Positions 1 to 10,860 of a stretch of DNA of 64,000 bases are shown here, in pieces; the stretch's first letter is position 1, and every line of letters starts with the position of its first letter. Below the pieces are notes generated by a model, which was not told the origin of the DNA, searched no databases, and saw nothing but the letters and a program-made list of their open reading frames with translations. The stretch covers positions 17,904,010 to 17,968,009 of the forward strand of contig CM068315.1 of NCBI GenBank assembly GCA_034766995.1, in the 5' to 3' direction. The stretch is from Acanthacorydalis orientalis. Its lineage: Eukaryota > Arthropoda > Insecta > Megaloptera > Corydalidae. The position numbers were made by a program, and so were the translations under genes.

Positions 1-83
1 TATTTCGGAAAATTTATTTACCAGAAAATATTTTAATAAATTGTTTATTTGTGTCGCTTACGTTACAATTTATGTCTGCGATG

Positions 84-86
<3 letters not shown>

Positions 87-169
<83 letters not shown>
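87..169. repeat. (TA)n microsatellite
   Basis: Nearly pure TA dinucleotide run with one TACATA interruption. The open frame across it is an Ile-Tyr artefact. Confidence 0.97.
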
Positions 170-690
170 AACATACTCATACATACACATACTTTTTTAT
201 TATTTGTTTTTGGAGATAATAAAGTTGATTTATTATGGAAATACACTTCAACAGGTTTATGATTATTGCATCGATGTCATGAATTTTCACATACACTTTG
301 TATTTTACATATATATGGCGAAATTATTGAGAATTGTATAAAAATATACGAATTATATCAAAACTAAAAAGTAGCAGCTGAAATTAACAAATAACTGCTA
401 CTCTCATCTAATTATACTTTGTTATCTTTGTTGTATGCACATTATTTATGCATAATTTTAATATTTTCCAGTATTATATATTTACCAGTATAATTCGTTT
501 TTTTAAAAGGTTAATTCTTAAAGAACTGTATTATTTAATACTATTAGTTTAAATTTATTTTAAGATATTAAATAGTTAAAGTTGAATAATTGTCGATTTT
601 ACTAAATAACGAGAAAAAATCAAAAATATTAGTTTGTATTTGTATTATAAGTGCGCACTCTTATTAGAATCTTTATCTCAAAGAATAATA

Positions 691-693
<3 letters not shown>
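170..693. other. AT-rich interval, no feature recognised
   Basis: AT-rich sequence with homopolymer A/T runs. I see no transposon terminus, coding similarity or RNA structure. Confidence 0.6.

Positions 694-745
<52 letters not shown>
694..745. repeat. (TA)n microsatellite
   Basis: Pure TA dinucleotide run of about 26 units. Confidence 0.97.
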
Positions 746-747
<2 letters not shown>

Positions 748-2340
748 TTATTATTATGTATAGTCTCCTCAAAGTAATCTACTTTCAATGATATGAATTT
801 GTTCCAAACTTTAAGGTTGACTGTTTATGAAATTAATTTTATAAATGTTAATTAATCACCAAAATCTTAGCCTTGAAAAGTGTGTTGGTATTTACAATGA
901 AATTTAGAAGTCAATACATATTTCATCAAGTGCAATATTATTTTTTAAAACCATACGTATACGGTTATCAATCTGAAACCAAACTCGAGTCGTCCAAGTT
1001 GAAAACGTTTCCTCATTGAGATTTTCAAAACGAATTTCATGAAAGATAGTAATATAATCACCTGTCATTGTGTTTATTACATTAAGTTAGCTGTACAAAA
1101 TGTGAAAATTCTTCTGTAAATTCATAAATATCTTACAATGTATCTCTGTCTTGAGTACAATTTCTTCATCATTTATATTTATTAACCTGTTTTCATAAAA
1201 TCATTTTCGTCAAAAGTCAGATTAAGGAGATAATACATTCTTCATCATTTTAGTTACAATTTTCCTTGTTTGTGTCATACTGGTGCAAAGAACTTAACTT
1301 GTTCTTCTATATTTTCTTGCATTCATAATTTCTAGTCGCGTTCAAAGAAGGCACAGTAGTATCAGTTAAATGAAAAAAAAATATTTGTTAAAGTTTTTAA
1401 ATATTAGAGATTTGTCCACCAGAAATTTGTATCTCAGGTTAAACAGACATTTAAAGCTTTTATCTTTTGATCTTAATTTGATTGAAGACTAATATTAGGG
1501 TAAACAATTGTAATTTTTCCTTGAGATAAATGGATATTTTGTACAATGTCAACACTGTTATATCCTGTTCTATCTATTCAACAATTTTTTGTCGGTAAAA
1601 CATATTTCTATAATACCACCTCTTCCTTGTTCACTCTATCTTATTTTTTGCCGTTCCTTCTTTTTAAAGAAATCAAAATTAAATCAAAGGAGAAGAGATT
1701 TGTGACATTTAAATCTAATTAAAAGACATAAGTTAGTCATACAACTGTTAATCTTCCAACATTAAATCTTTAAAAAGGCAGAGGATTATTTTTAAGAAGG
1801 CAGTGTATAACAATATTGTACATTGATGATTCTTTTAATTAACGAGCCAAATCTTTGAGTTTTCTGATTAGACCTGGTGTATTATTAAGACCTAGTGTAT
1901 TGACTTTTGTTTAGTGAAATAATTAATATGCAAAAATGGAACAATGAAATTTTTATTATGCAAAATAATAACATTTTAAAACACAACAAATAGATTTTTT
2001 TAAAAAAAATGTAAATTTTAGAACAATTTTTTTACTATAAAATTCCCAGGAGGTGAATGATAAATCAGTAATTATTTAATACCAGTTTTAGTTTGATACT
2101 TGAACTTCTCGACAATATATAAAGAGTTAAGTACAAAAGTGTAGAAATTTGTGATTAAAAACATTATTGAAGAAAAAAGTAGATTAGATTCTTAATGTTT
2201 TATTTTAGTTTTGATAAATTTGTAAAAAAAAATAATTATGAAAACATATTTGATTTAAGCAACTTGTAGTTAAAAATTACATAATTCTATTTTGATTTTT
2301 AGGAATGTATAAAATAATTGTCAGATTTTAGAATATTGAA
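746..2340. other. AT-rich interval, no feature recognised
   Basis: About 1.6 kb of AT-rich sequence with no reading frame of useful length. I found no terminal inverted repeats or known transposon signature. Confidence 0.55.
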
Positions 2341-2910
2341 ACTAAAGTTTAATTTCGATCTACGTCATTCCGTTTCGACAAACAACGACCTCGAAAACTG
2401 CGTACCAGTTTCATAAAACGAATTACGTACATAATCAACAAACTATACCATCATCGATAAACTTTAATCGGACCTCCTCTAGTAACTTCTAATTCGACGA
2501 CAATGGAGGTAGAGCGTCGTATATTATAAGGCAGCATGTGTCAATCGCAGTGCTGACAGCAGATTTAATTAAGTAACGGACCGTAATTTAGTCAGCTCGT
2601 CGTAGAAGTAGCAACCGTTTCCACCATAGAAATAGTGCAGATTAATATATACATAAGGCTGGCTCGAGGGTGCTTGCCAGTTGTGGCCAATGGCTGTATA
2701 ACCGTACTACGTTAACAGGAAAATGAGATGTTTGATTCCGCCCCGCTGTATTTCCAACTTATTATCAACGCTGTATGAAATATAAGTGCAATAAAGAGTT
2801 CGACGTTCGTTGGAAACGTTGACGTTTCGACGGGAAATAGGATCGACATATAAACGTGCGGCAAAAATACAAATGTATCAAGTAAAAAAAAAATAATCAA
2901 CGCGTTTTAC
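2341..2910. other. Higher-complexity block, possible conserved non-coding DNA
   Basis: This block stands out from its flanks by balanced composition and frequent CpG. It includes a homeodomain-like TTTAATTAAG stretch at about 2564-2573 and the motif TAACGGACCGTAATT at 2574-2588, which recurs with one mismatch at 17392-17406. A 62-residue minus-strand frame (2712-2900) has no recognisable similarity. The suggestion that it is regulatory is inference from composition only. Confidence 0.25.
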
Positions 2911-3263
2911 TACATGACAAACACATTCGATTTACAATCATATTTCATTTAAATCCAATATACGAGATATACATATTGTGGCTTAACATTATGTTGGTAG
3001 AAAAATAATTGCGGTTTATAACCTTCAAATTCATATACATTTTTTTTTTAATTTAAGTAGTTATAAGTGGTTCATAACTGTTGGATGACTAGCGTCTAGG
3101 TTTTGTGCCAGTTCTCGAATTGTTGTGCGTGGTTCTGATTCAATTAACGCATTCAGTTGTTTGTTTTCAACTTAAAAAGGACGGCCGAGTCCTTCTTCAT
3201 CTTCAAGGCTCTCATTTTCAGCACAAACATTTTGGACCCATCCTTGCACCGTACGTTACTTAA

Positions 3264-3971
3264 GGGGACCCGGTGGTCTAGCGGCCTAAAATTTAAGCTA
3301 CTTTAAAAAATTTTTTTCTATATGAGGGTAATGAATAATGCTTTCAAATTTTTTTACACTTATTTTATTACTAATAAACTACACAAAAATGAAAATAAAG
3401 ACAAAAAAAAATTTTTTTTAAAGTAGAAAAATGATGCTGAAGTCTCCCTCTCTAAAAAAATGGAATTGCGTGGTGAATGATGATTTATCTCTCCCTCTGA
3501 TCTGAAATAAAACAATTGACGAATTTTTAATTAGTATAAGTATAGCTATCGCAGGAAGTAGAATAAAAAAAAAATTTGACAAAATGGCGCGTAGTCAAAA
3601 GTACAAGTTTGAAAACGACCAGTATTTTTGAATGTTTTGTTAATAAAAAAAATATAAATATTTTACGGAAACTATTAGAGAGCTAGCGAGCGAGAGCTAG
3701 AACTATTCAGAATAACATATTAAAATTTCAGACAAATCGGTCAAGTAGTTTTTTTTTCTGGCCCCCGCAAGATGAAAAAAAGTAGTTTCGAGATAAACGC
3801 GTTTAAAGTTTGCCGGCTCCACTTATTCTTCTACCTACCTGACCTTCTAATGGGCTGTAGATCCTGAAATACTCTGAATTTCGTCATCAAATTTTAACAG
3901 TATATTTTTAAGATACTATACTTTCGAAAAAAAAAATCGATTTTTCGAAAATTCTAGACCACCGGGTCCCC
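3264..3971. mobile_element. 708-bp TTAA-flanked MITE (piggyBac type)
   Basis: Perfect 17-bp terminal inverted repeats, GGGGACCCGGTGGTCTA at 3264-3280 and its reverse complement at 3955-3971, each bordered by TTAA (3260-3263 and 3972-3975). TTAA target duplication is the hallmark of the piggyBac superfamily. There is no coding capacity, so it would depend on a transposase supplied in trans. It sits at a TTAA inside the mariner and directly abuts a second TTAA element on its right. The perfect TIRs suggest it is fairly young. No second copy is visible in this window. Confidence 0.88.
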
Positions 3972-3975
3972 TTAA

Positions 3976-4527
3976 CATGTTCGCGGGCACTATTAAATTG
4001 AAGTCGTGTGTAAAAACTCACTAGTGTTTCACGAAACTAGACAACATTTCAAAACCTGTAGATATTTTGTTTTTATTTTTAAACCTGTTGAGTTTTAAAA
4101 CCTGTAGACTATAGTGTTTTTATTTTTTCTTTTTTAAAAAAAACATTGAAAGTCCATTTCCGTCATATCTTATCAGACTACTGATTTTTGAAAGCTGGAA
4201 AAAGACGGTTGCAGCCGTCTAATAGTTTCTTGTACAAAACGTGCATGATTGTATAATGGTTGCTTTATTGACCATTTTAAAATAGTATTGTTAAGATTTT
4301 ACATATTTTTATTAAAATAATCGAACACTGACTACAATGTCTATACCTTTGTGATAATGAAATTTATTATCTATTTCTTTGGACACTGAAAAGAAAACAG
4401 TGTTTCATTGTGAGACACAATATCATCATTTAGTAGTATAACACGTATAACCAGAGCGATTGCAACCATTTTGTCCCTGGAGCACTCAAAACATAAGACA
4501 GCTACGGCCGTCTTGTCCGAGAACGTG
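3976..4527. mobile_element. 552-bp TTAA-flanked MITE adjacent to the first
   Basis: Flanked by TTAA at 3972-3975 and 4528-4531. The termini are imperfect inverted repeats: the left end reads CATGTTCGCGGGCAC and the right end, read inward, reads CACGTTCTCGGACAA. Subterminal GCCGTCT motifs occur at about 4214 and 4508, each followed by an ACGTG, as if a transposase site were repeated. The left one forms a small hairpin, AGACGG-TTGCAG-CCGTCT. There is no transposase. Assignment to the piggyBac group rests on the TTAA flanks. The poorer TIRs suggest it is older than its neighbour or belongs to a different family. Confidence 0.72.
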
Positions 4528-4531
4528 TTAA

Positions 4532-4637
4532 CAGTACCCACACCAAAAGCATCGTTTAGTTTACGAGTAGCTTCTGCTGTTTTACCACCCGGTTTGAACT
4601 CATACAAAAAATTTGCTCTTATTTGATTCTTTCCCAT
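4532..4637 (-). pseudogene. Mariner transposase N-terminus, truncated
   Basis: Read on the minus strand from the ATG at 4637, the first ~36 residues begin MGKNQIRANFLYEFKPGGKT and continue through a motif ending FGVGTVN. This is the start of the mariner helix-turn-helix domain (compare the human Hsmar1-derived SETMAR transposase). The frame then runs into the adjacent MITE and stops at 4371, giving an accidental chimera of 88 codons. There is no catalytic domain. It is a fossil. Confidence 0.8.
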
Positions 4638-4819
4638 CTTTAATTCATTAGCTCAATTGGAAGCAAAATTAATAATAGAACCAGTCGATGTTACCAAAAT
4701 GCAGACCAAAAAAATCTCTTTAAAATAATATTTACATGAACACTATGAAATGATACTATTATTAAAAAAAAGATTAGAATTCAGAAAAAAAACCGCATAT
4801 TATTTTCTTATCAACCTAA

Positions 4820-5359
4820 TATTTCTTTATACATAAAGATATGTTAAGAACGAAAAATGTAATGAAATAATATAAGGACGGCTCAGATATAATAACCAAT
4901 TTTATTTTATTCCTTTCTTTACCATCAGTTAAGAAATTAAGAAAGATTTTTTAATTCTTGTTCATAAATGAATTTTTATTTTCCACGTATACTTTATTAG
5001 TGAATCTGTTCATATTTTATATTGTATATAGAAAGAGAAAATTCATTTTTGAAAGTACGAAATGGTATTAAAAAATCAATTTTTTAAAAATTACATTTGA
5101 AAATTATTTTTTTATTAAAATTATTTTTTATTATAATTTTAAAAAATTAAAAACGTCCTTAATATATTAACTGTTTTTATATTATACACTATTTTCTTAA
5201 GAAAGAAGTAAACTGTGTCTAATAGAAAGTTATTTTTTTAAAAAATAGAATAACAAAATTAAATTTATTCAAACAATATGAATGAAATTAAATTAAGCAC
5301 AAAAACATTGTAAGTGAATATTATATGTGTGCGGAGAGAATATTTTTTTATTTAAATTA
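4820..5359. other. AT-rich interval, no feature recognised
   Basis: Very AT-rich sequence separating two mariner fragments. No termini or coding similarity seen. Confidence 0.55.
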
Positions 5360-5718
5360 ATATTAAAATTAATAATAAAATCAAAGTCGATATTACCAAA
5401 AAACAGACTGAAAATACACTTTAAAATTATATTAACAAGAAAACATCGCTTAGTTTACGAAAAGATTCTACTGGTTTAATACCTGTTTTGAATTTATAGA
5501 AAAAATTTGTTTTTATTTGCTCCTTTTACATATTTTATTCAATACCACAATTTGAACCAAAATTAATAATAAAATCAATGTCGATGTTACTAAAATACAA
5601 ACCAAAAAATCTATTTTAAAATGATATTAACAAGAACACGATGAAATGACACTTTCATTGAAAGAAAATTTGGTTAGAATTCAGAAAAAAAACCGCAATT
5701 ATCTTCCTATCAACCTAA
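5360..5718 (-). mobile_element. Cecropia-type mariner 5' fragment with a partial duplication
   Basis: The right end is a cecropia-type ITR (CAACCTAA, ending 5718, then TA). Reading leftward come the mariner 5' untranslated region and the first codons of the transposase (5447-5718). A second, diverged copy of the 5' untranslated segment follows at about 5365-5446. The rest of the element and its other ITR are missing. It is a truncated and rearranged relic in the same orientation as the mariner at 2989-4819. Confidence 0.75.
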
Positions 5719-6640
5719 TATTACATACGCTGGTACTTTATTCATGTGTAATATATGTATTTTTAAAAATAATAGCTATTAAAAAATGTATAAATATAAA
5801 TGATGAATACAGATATTATTTTTTCTAACAGAGTTTTTGAATTTTTATTTTCTGCAGAGATTTGGTTTAAAAGTATTTGTTCTATATTTAATTATTACTT
5901 ATTAATAAGTAAGACTTTTCTATCCCTTAGACTTCTGAAGATAATAGCATTGTTAAAGTATAAAAGCTGTAATTAAAATGATCAATAGTCATTGAACATT
6001 TTTTATCAGAAAAAATTATATGGTTTCTATGAAAGTAAAAAATATATTTTTGAAACGAATTCCGAACAATAACTATAACTATTTATAATCGAGCCTTATA
6101 ATTTAATATTTAGTATATTTTTTCACTTTTAATAATTTATTGAATTAAAAAGAGCAAAATTATTAGTGAATTTTAAAATATGCTCCATCTTCATAATTAT
6201 AATTTGATACTATGACTAAATTATTAAAATATTTTTTATCAAAGTGTTCAATAATTAGTTACAAACGATATTTCTTTATTAAAAGTGTCTCGAATGGTTT
6301 CCTTTTTATTAAAGTTCTTTGCTGTACTAAGATTTAAAATATTAATTTATTTGTTTCTTACATTTTGAATACCCAGTGACTACTTTTCTTCTGAGGTTTA
6401 ATACAGTCTTTAAAGCTAATATAGATTTATAAAAATCCCCTTCTCAATATTTCACATAACTTAAAATGCTTTTTAAGTATCATATAATTTTATTTTTTCG
6501 TCTGCATGGGTACTTTACATTTGCTTGTTTTATCAGTTTATTAAGGATATGATATAAATTTGCAAATTCAATAATGTCATTATTATACAAAGTTAAGGTA
6601 ATACGTTTTATATTTGAGCACATAAATGTGTAAATATTTG
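5719..6640. other. AT-rich interval with weak repeat-family fragments
   Basis: AT-rich. The stretch from about 5979 resembles the right arm of the TA-flanked repeat family best seen at 30521-30850, including a motif beginning AAAATGATCAAT. The stretch at about 6208-6228 resembles that family's left end. Both matches are partial. Confidence 0.3.
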
Positions 6641-6644
6641 TACG

Positions 6645-6671
6645 GGTGTGTGTGTGTGTGTGTGTGTGTGT
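6645..6671. repeat. (GT)n microsatellite
   Basis: Run of GT dinucleotides, about 13 units. Confidence 0.93.
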
Positions 6672-6739
6672 ACGTGAAACGTGTATTAAGTAATAAATGG
6701 CATAGACATCAAGTATGTAAGTGATAATCAGATAGATCA

Positions 6740-7150
6740 ACATTTACCGCGCGTTTAAATTCATTCAAAAGCGGAACCTTTTCTGCAAGCTCTGATAAAA
6801 TTCATCCCCTTCATCTACAAAATGTATTGATACAAAGTATTTGAATTCGAGGCGTCTTGCTAAAGAAGACGTACCTCTTGAATAGAGGATAGTACGCAAA
6901 AGATGGCACAACGTTCCCTTGTCAACCATTGACTGATGACATTTTAATGCTGACACGCTGCCGAATCATCCCTAATCTGTCTGTGCAGGGTGTCGAACAC
7001 GGTTCTGTCGAACCTATTGCCACAGAGCGTCGTCTTGATACTTTTTAGATATTTAAATATGTATGTGTCGTGTACACTTTGTTCATGAGTCTGTGTTACG
7101 TTGTAAAGTGTGACGTTCGCTTTTTGTGAAATGTGTATCATTCAATAGAG
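6740..7150. other. Higher-complexity block
   Basis: Balanced-composition sequence with overlapping minus-strand frames of 63 and 65 codons that show no recognisable motif. It could be unique host sequence or an unrecognised old repeat. No splice or promoter architecture can be supported. Confidence 0.25.
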
Positions 7151-7339
7151 AGACGTTAGGGATTCTCGTTCAACATTAAAACTTATCAGCATGTACGTTA
7201 TAAATTAACAAAGTTTGTTAAGCTATCGATTCGTTATTATCAAACACAAATGTCTACAATTAAAAATATTTACATAACACAATACGTATTAGTTTACACA
7301 AGAGTTTAAATATATTTTTATTAATACATCTAAATTATT

Positions 7340-7560
7340 CATGCAGATACGGGAGCAAGTAAAAGGGTTGAACAGCAGCACGAGCTTGCATTACAGCAAA
7401 TTCATATGGTGAACTAATTATAGTGAAATGGCGGCATGACACAAGTCCTGCACAGTCCGGCTTTTGTTTGTCTGTCTACATACCTAATTGGATTTACTCG
7501 AATGCAAATAATATTCATTTCATGTGAGCCTCGTCGTACAGCTTGTGCAGAGCTTGGTAC
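7340..7560. promoter_or_regulatory. Possible regulatory block containing an octamer motif
   Basis: Moderately GC-richer sequence with a perfect POU-factor octamer ATGCAAAT at 7502-7509, a homeodomain-like TAATTGGATT just upstream (about 7485) and a second AT-rich ATTCAT half-site. Such short motifs are expected by chance in AT-rich DNA, so this is only a candidate. Confidence 0.2.
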
Positions 7561-7800
7561 ATTGCACAGACAGTTTTATTAACGCTCATATTAAATATTT
7601 ATTCAAATCAGTGATATTGCTGAATCGAATTAAGCGATCATCATTTGACGATATTTTCGTTTATTATGATTTATTTCATATATCGATGTACGTTTCAGTT
7701 GGAATTGGAAAAAAAACGTGTAATTGCTATTTTGTACGGATTTTGTCGTTATTTCCTCCATTCGAATTGAACTGGAGTGCAGTGAGTGAAGTTTGAAATT

Positions 7801-8448
7801 TTTTAATATTTATAGAAATATACAGCATAAATATTTGCTTTGTTTACAAAAAATTATATTTATATAACGTATAAATATAATCATATAACATTATTTGTTT
7901 GAATGTGCAAATCTTTTTTTTATTTAATACATTTTTTTCTGATTTATTCACTGCATACAATTATAAACTAAAACAAATATTTTTGAACATGAACTTCAAT
8001 TACAGTTTTTTTTTAATTCATTACATTTTTATTTGGAAAAATGATATTTTTCTTTTTCATTTTTTCAGTTGAATAAAGATAACAATAAAGGTACGGAATT
8101 AAGTGAATATTTCTGCAAATTATTTTTATTTCTTGATATAAATCACTTTAATCGCCTAATAATTTACTAAAATAACAAACACGCACTTTTTTCTTTTTTA
8201 AAAAAATATTTTCAAAGTTCTCTGTCCTAGAGAATGAAATATTCTAGGTTTTCTATTAAAAATTAAACATTTATATTAATGTCGATATTGTTTTAATACA
8301 AAATTACTTCTAGAATAATATATATTTAGTAATATCTTATTATTCTGAGAAATTCAATTTTTACCTAAGAATTTAATTTTCAAGTAGTATATATTGTATT
8401 TAATTAATATTTACCTTTATAAATAAATTATTTTCTTATACTTCGAAA
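7801..8448. other. AT-rich interval, no feature recognised
   Basis: AT-rich sequence up to the TA that borders the mariner at 8451. No structure recognised. Confidence 0.55.
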
Positions 8449-8519
8449 TACGAGAGTGACTTGAAAATTTCGGGGCCTACATATTGAAAAATATAACTTG
8501 TGTTTTTAAATTACTTTTA

Positions 8520-9599
8520 TTTTCAATATAATTCCTCTGAACTGAAAAGCACTTCATCCAGTGATGCTCCAGTGCCTTTATGCCGTCCCGGAAATCATTT
8601 TCTTGGAGGTCCTTAAAATAATGATTCACTATTGCTATCAGTGCTTCATTTGACGAAAATCGCCTACCGCCAAGATTTTTTTAACTTTTGAATTGAGTAA
8701 GAAATCTGAGCGTGGAAAATCTGGAAAATAGGCTGGATAGAGTAACAAGTCATACTTCAATTCAGCAAGTTTTTCCATGGATACAACACTTATATAGGGA
8801 CATGGATTGTCCTGATGGAAAATGATTTTTTTATGTGATAAAGAAGAAAAATCATTTTTCATCCTGGTCTTTTCTTGAGAATTATTTTATCGAGCCGATC
8901 CAAAAGCTTAGAATAATACTCTCCTGTTATCGTTTCATTCTTTAGAATTTAGTTAATTATCAATATCCCTTTATTATACCAAAAAAATGGAACTATAATT
9001 TTTCTAGCGGATAAAACTGATTTTGCTTTTTTGGTGATCGAGAATCACCATGCTTCCATTCCTTTGATTGTTGTTTTGACTCTGGGGTGTAATGGTTAAT
9101 CCAAGTTTCATCTGTAGTCACAAATTGCTGGATAAAGTCAGTCGTATAGCTCTTAAATCGGTCCAAGATAGGACCGATTTAAGAGCTGTATTAAGAACTT
9201 ATTTAGGGAAATTTGTACTCGAATGCGTTTATGATCAATTATCAGCAAACGTGGCATTCATCTGGCCGATAGCTTTTTCATACCTAACTATTTAGTGAAA
9301 ATGTTACATAGAGTGTACATCTAAAACCTTATCAATTTCAAACAACTTTAATTACCGATCCTGTAAGACAATATCGTGCACTTTGTGGATGATTTCTTCT
9401 GTCGTTAATGTTTTTGGACGTCCACTACGCGGGTCACCTTCTAAGCTTCCACAGCCACATTTAAATACAGCTGTCCACTTCTTTACAGTTGTATACAAAG
9501 GTGCGCTACCACCCAGTTCATTTCATTAAACATTTCTGTTGGCGTTTAGCCTTTTTTGTCAAAAAACTTTATCACCGCACGATGTTCAATTTTATCCAT
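8520..9599 (-). pseudogene. Mariner transposase pseudogene (DD34D)
   Basis: From the ATG at 9599 the product begins MDKIEHRAVIKFFDKKG, the usual start of this mariner group, then meets a stop. Later segments in shifted frames show an SLEGDPRSGRPK linker, the first catalytic Asp in TTDETWINHYTP, the second in IIFHQDNP, and the third in RSDFLL with 34 residues between second and third. The C-terminal signature DGIKALEHHWMKC follows, near 8590. All three catalytic aspartates are still readable, but multiple stops and frameshifts make it non-functional. Confidence 0.9.
9148..9187. repeat. 17-bp perfect hairpin inside a mariner
   Basis: Arms AGCTCTTAAATCGGTCC at 9148-9164 and its exact reverse complement at 9171-9187, separated by six bases. 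The left arm corresponds to genuine transposase coding sequence just before the first catalytic Asp. The right arm appears to be an inverted duplication that replaced coding sequence. Confidence 0.9.
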
Positions 9600-9777
9600 T
9601 TCAACAACGGCACCAAAGAGCTTTTTTTAAATTTATGTTTACAAAAAACTACTTGACACATTAATTATTGACTAAGGTTATTTATAAGATAGATATCGCT
9701 TTGTAATACGCCACAAGTATTTAAAATATTACCGCCACTTATATGTTAGGATGAGAACTTTTCAAATCACCCTCGTA

Positions 9778-10860
9778 TATTTATTGATAATGTTTTTGCC
9801 GTCATACAAAAACGAACTACTCTTTTTTGTAAAATAAAGTAATAGATGAATTTAAATTTAACGATAATTGAATATTCAAATATGAAATATTTACATATAC
9901 TATTGACGATGTTTTTTTAGTATTGTGTAGATTCTGGTTTAAATTCTTACAAAACTTGGCAAAAACATCTCGTTAATTAACAAATATAAATAAAACATGT
10001 TCATTTTAAAACGAGTCAGGTAGGAATAATAAAGTGTGGAATAATTAGTGTTTATTTGATAAGTAGTATGCTATTACGGTTAAATGGTTTTGTAATGAAA
10101 GATAATTTTTGAAATACTGCAAAAATTGGAATACACTAAGCTATACCATATTTATTCATATCATACAAGTAATATCCAAAAAAAAATAATAGACGTTATT
10201 TTCATCTCGATTATATAATAAAATGACAGATTATATAACGAAATTGCATATTCTTATACAGTTATGTACTGTTATTTTTACCCTATATAGAATTATAAAT
10301 TAAACTCTGATCTATAATATAAAAATATTAATAATTTTAAACAGATGAATTTATATGATTTGTTTGAAGATAATTGTATTAGTTTCTTTTTTATATAATA
10401 TTCATAAGTGATTTGGCTCAAACCACAGGAAATTTAATGGATCATTAAGTATGTTTACAGAAAATATTTTTTATTAATTGAAATATATTTTATATTTAAT
10501 GGTTGATCGATCATATTTAAAAATAAGATATAAATCATTCGTATTTTAATCACAGAGTCGACTAAGAATAGATTTTATAATAAAATATAAATCGAATTAT
10601 TAAAATCAATTCTTAACAAGTCTAAATGCTATTCGATATGACGTGTATATGTGTGAGCTTTTTTGTTATGCGAAAAAAAAAACTCTAAAAATATATCGCA
10701 CAATATGAAACGTCACATAATCAAATCGCGATATTTAAGTACACGTTATAAATTCGATAATAAATTGAAAAAAAAGTAAACAAAAATCTGCAAGATAAGT
10801 AGTACGTTTATTCAGAATAACACGTTGTCACTCGATCTGAACATCAACAAAGCGGAGTTC
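9778..10860. other. AT-rich interval, no feature recognised
   Basis: About 1.1 kb of AT-rich sequence without recognisable termini or coding similarity. Confidence 0.55.

Larger units (their letters stand above)
2989..4819 (-). mobile_element. Mariner (cecropia-type) deletion derivative split by two TTAA-flanked MITEs
   Basis: The ends match the cecropia-like mariner inverted repeats seen elsewhere in the window: TTATGTTGGTAGAAAAATAA on the left, and a right end reading CAACCTAA at 4812-4819 followed by TA. Relative to its sister copies at 15342-15908 and 28352-28922 the element is collinear but interrupted at an internal TTAA by two insertions (3264-3971 and 3976-4527). Removing these leaves about 563 bp, the same size as the sisters. 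Only the N-terminal DNA-binding part of the transposase remains, and the catalytic domain is missing in all three copies. No TA is visible at the left flank, so that duplication has decayed. It cannot be autonomous. Confidence 0.88.
8451..9775 (-). mobile_element. Near full-length mariner, CGAGGGT-ITR lineage, inactive
   Basis: 1325 bp bounded by TA on both sides (8449-8450 and 9776-9777). The terminal inverted repeats read CGAGAGTGACTTGAAAATTT on the left and, on the opposite strand, CGAGGGTGATTTGAAAAGTT on the right, with few mismatches. The length is typical for a complete mariner. The transposase runs on the minus strand and is broken by stops and frameshifts. A 17-bp perfect hairpin lies inside the transposase region. 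ITR sequence and transposase type group it with the remnants at 23380-24096 and 39164-39564. Confidence 0.92.

Noticed and set aside
9092..9295. 67-codon plus-strand ORF
   Set aside because: Antisense shadow of the minus-strand mariner transposase at 8451-9775.
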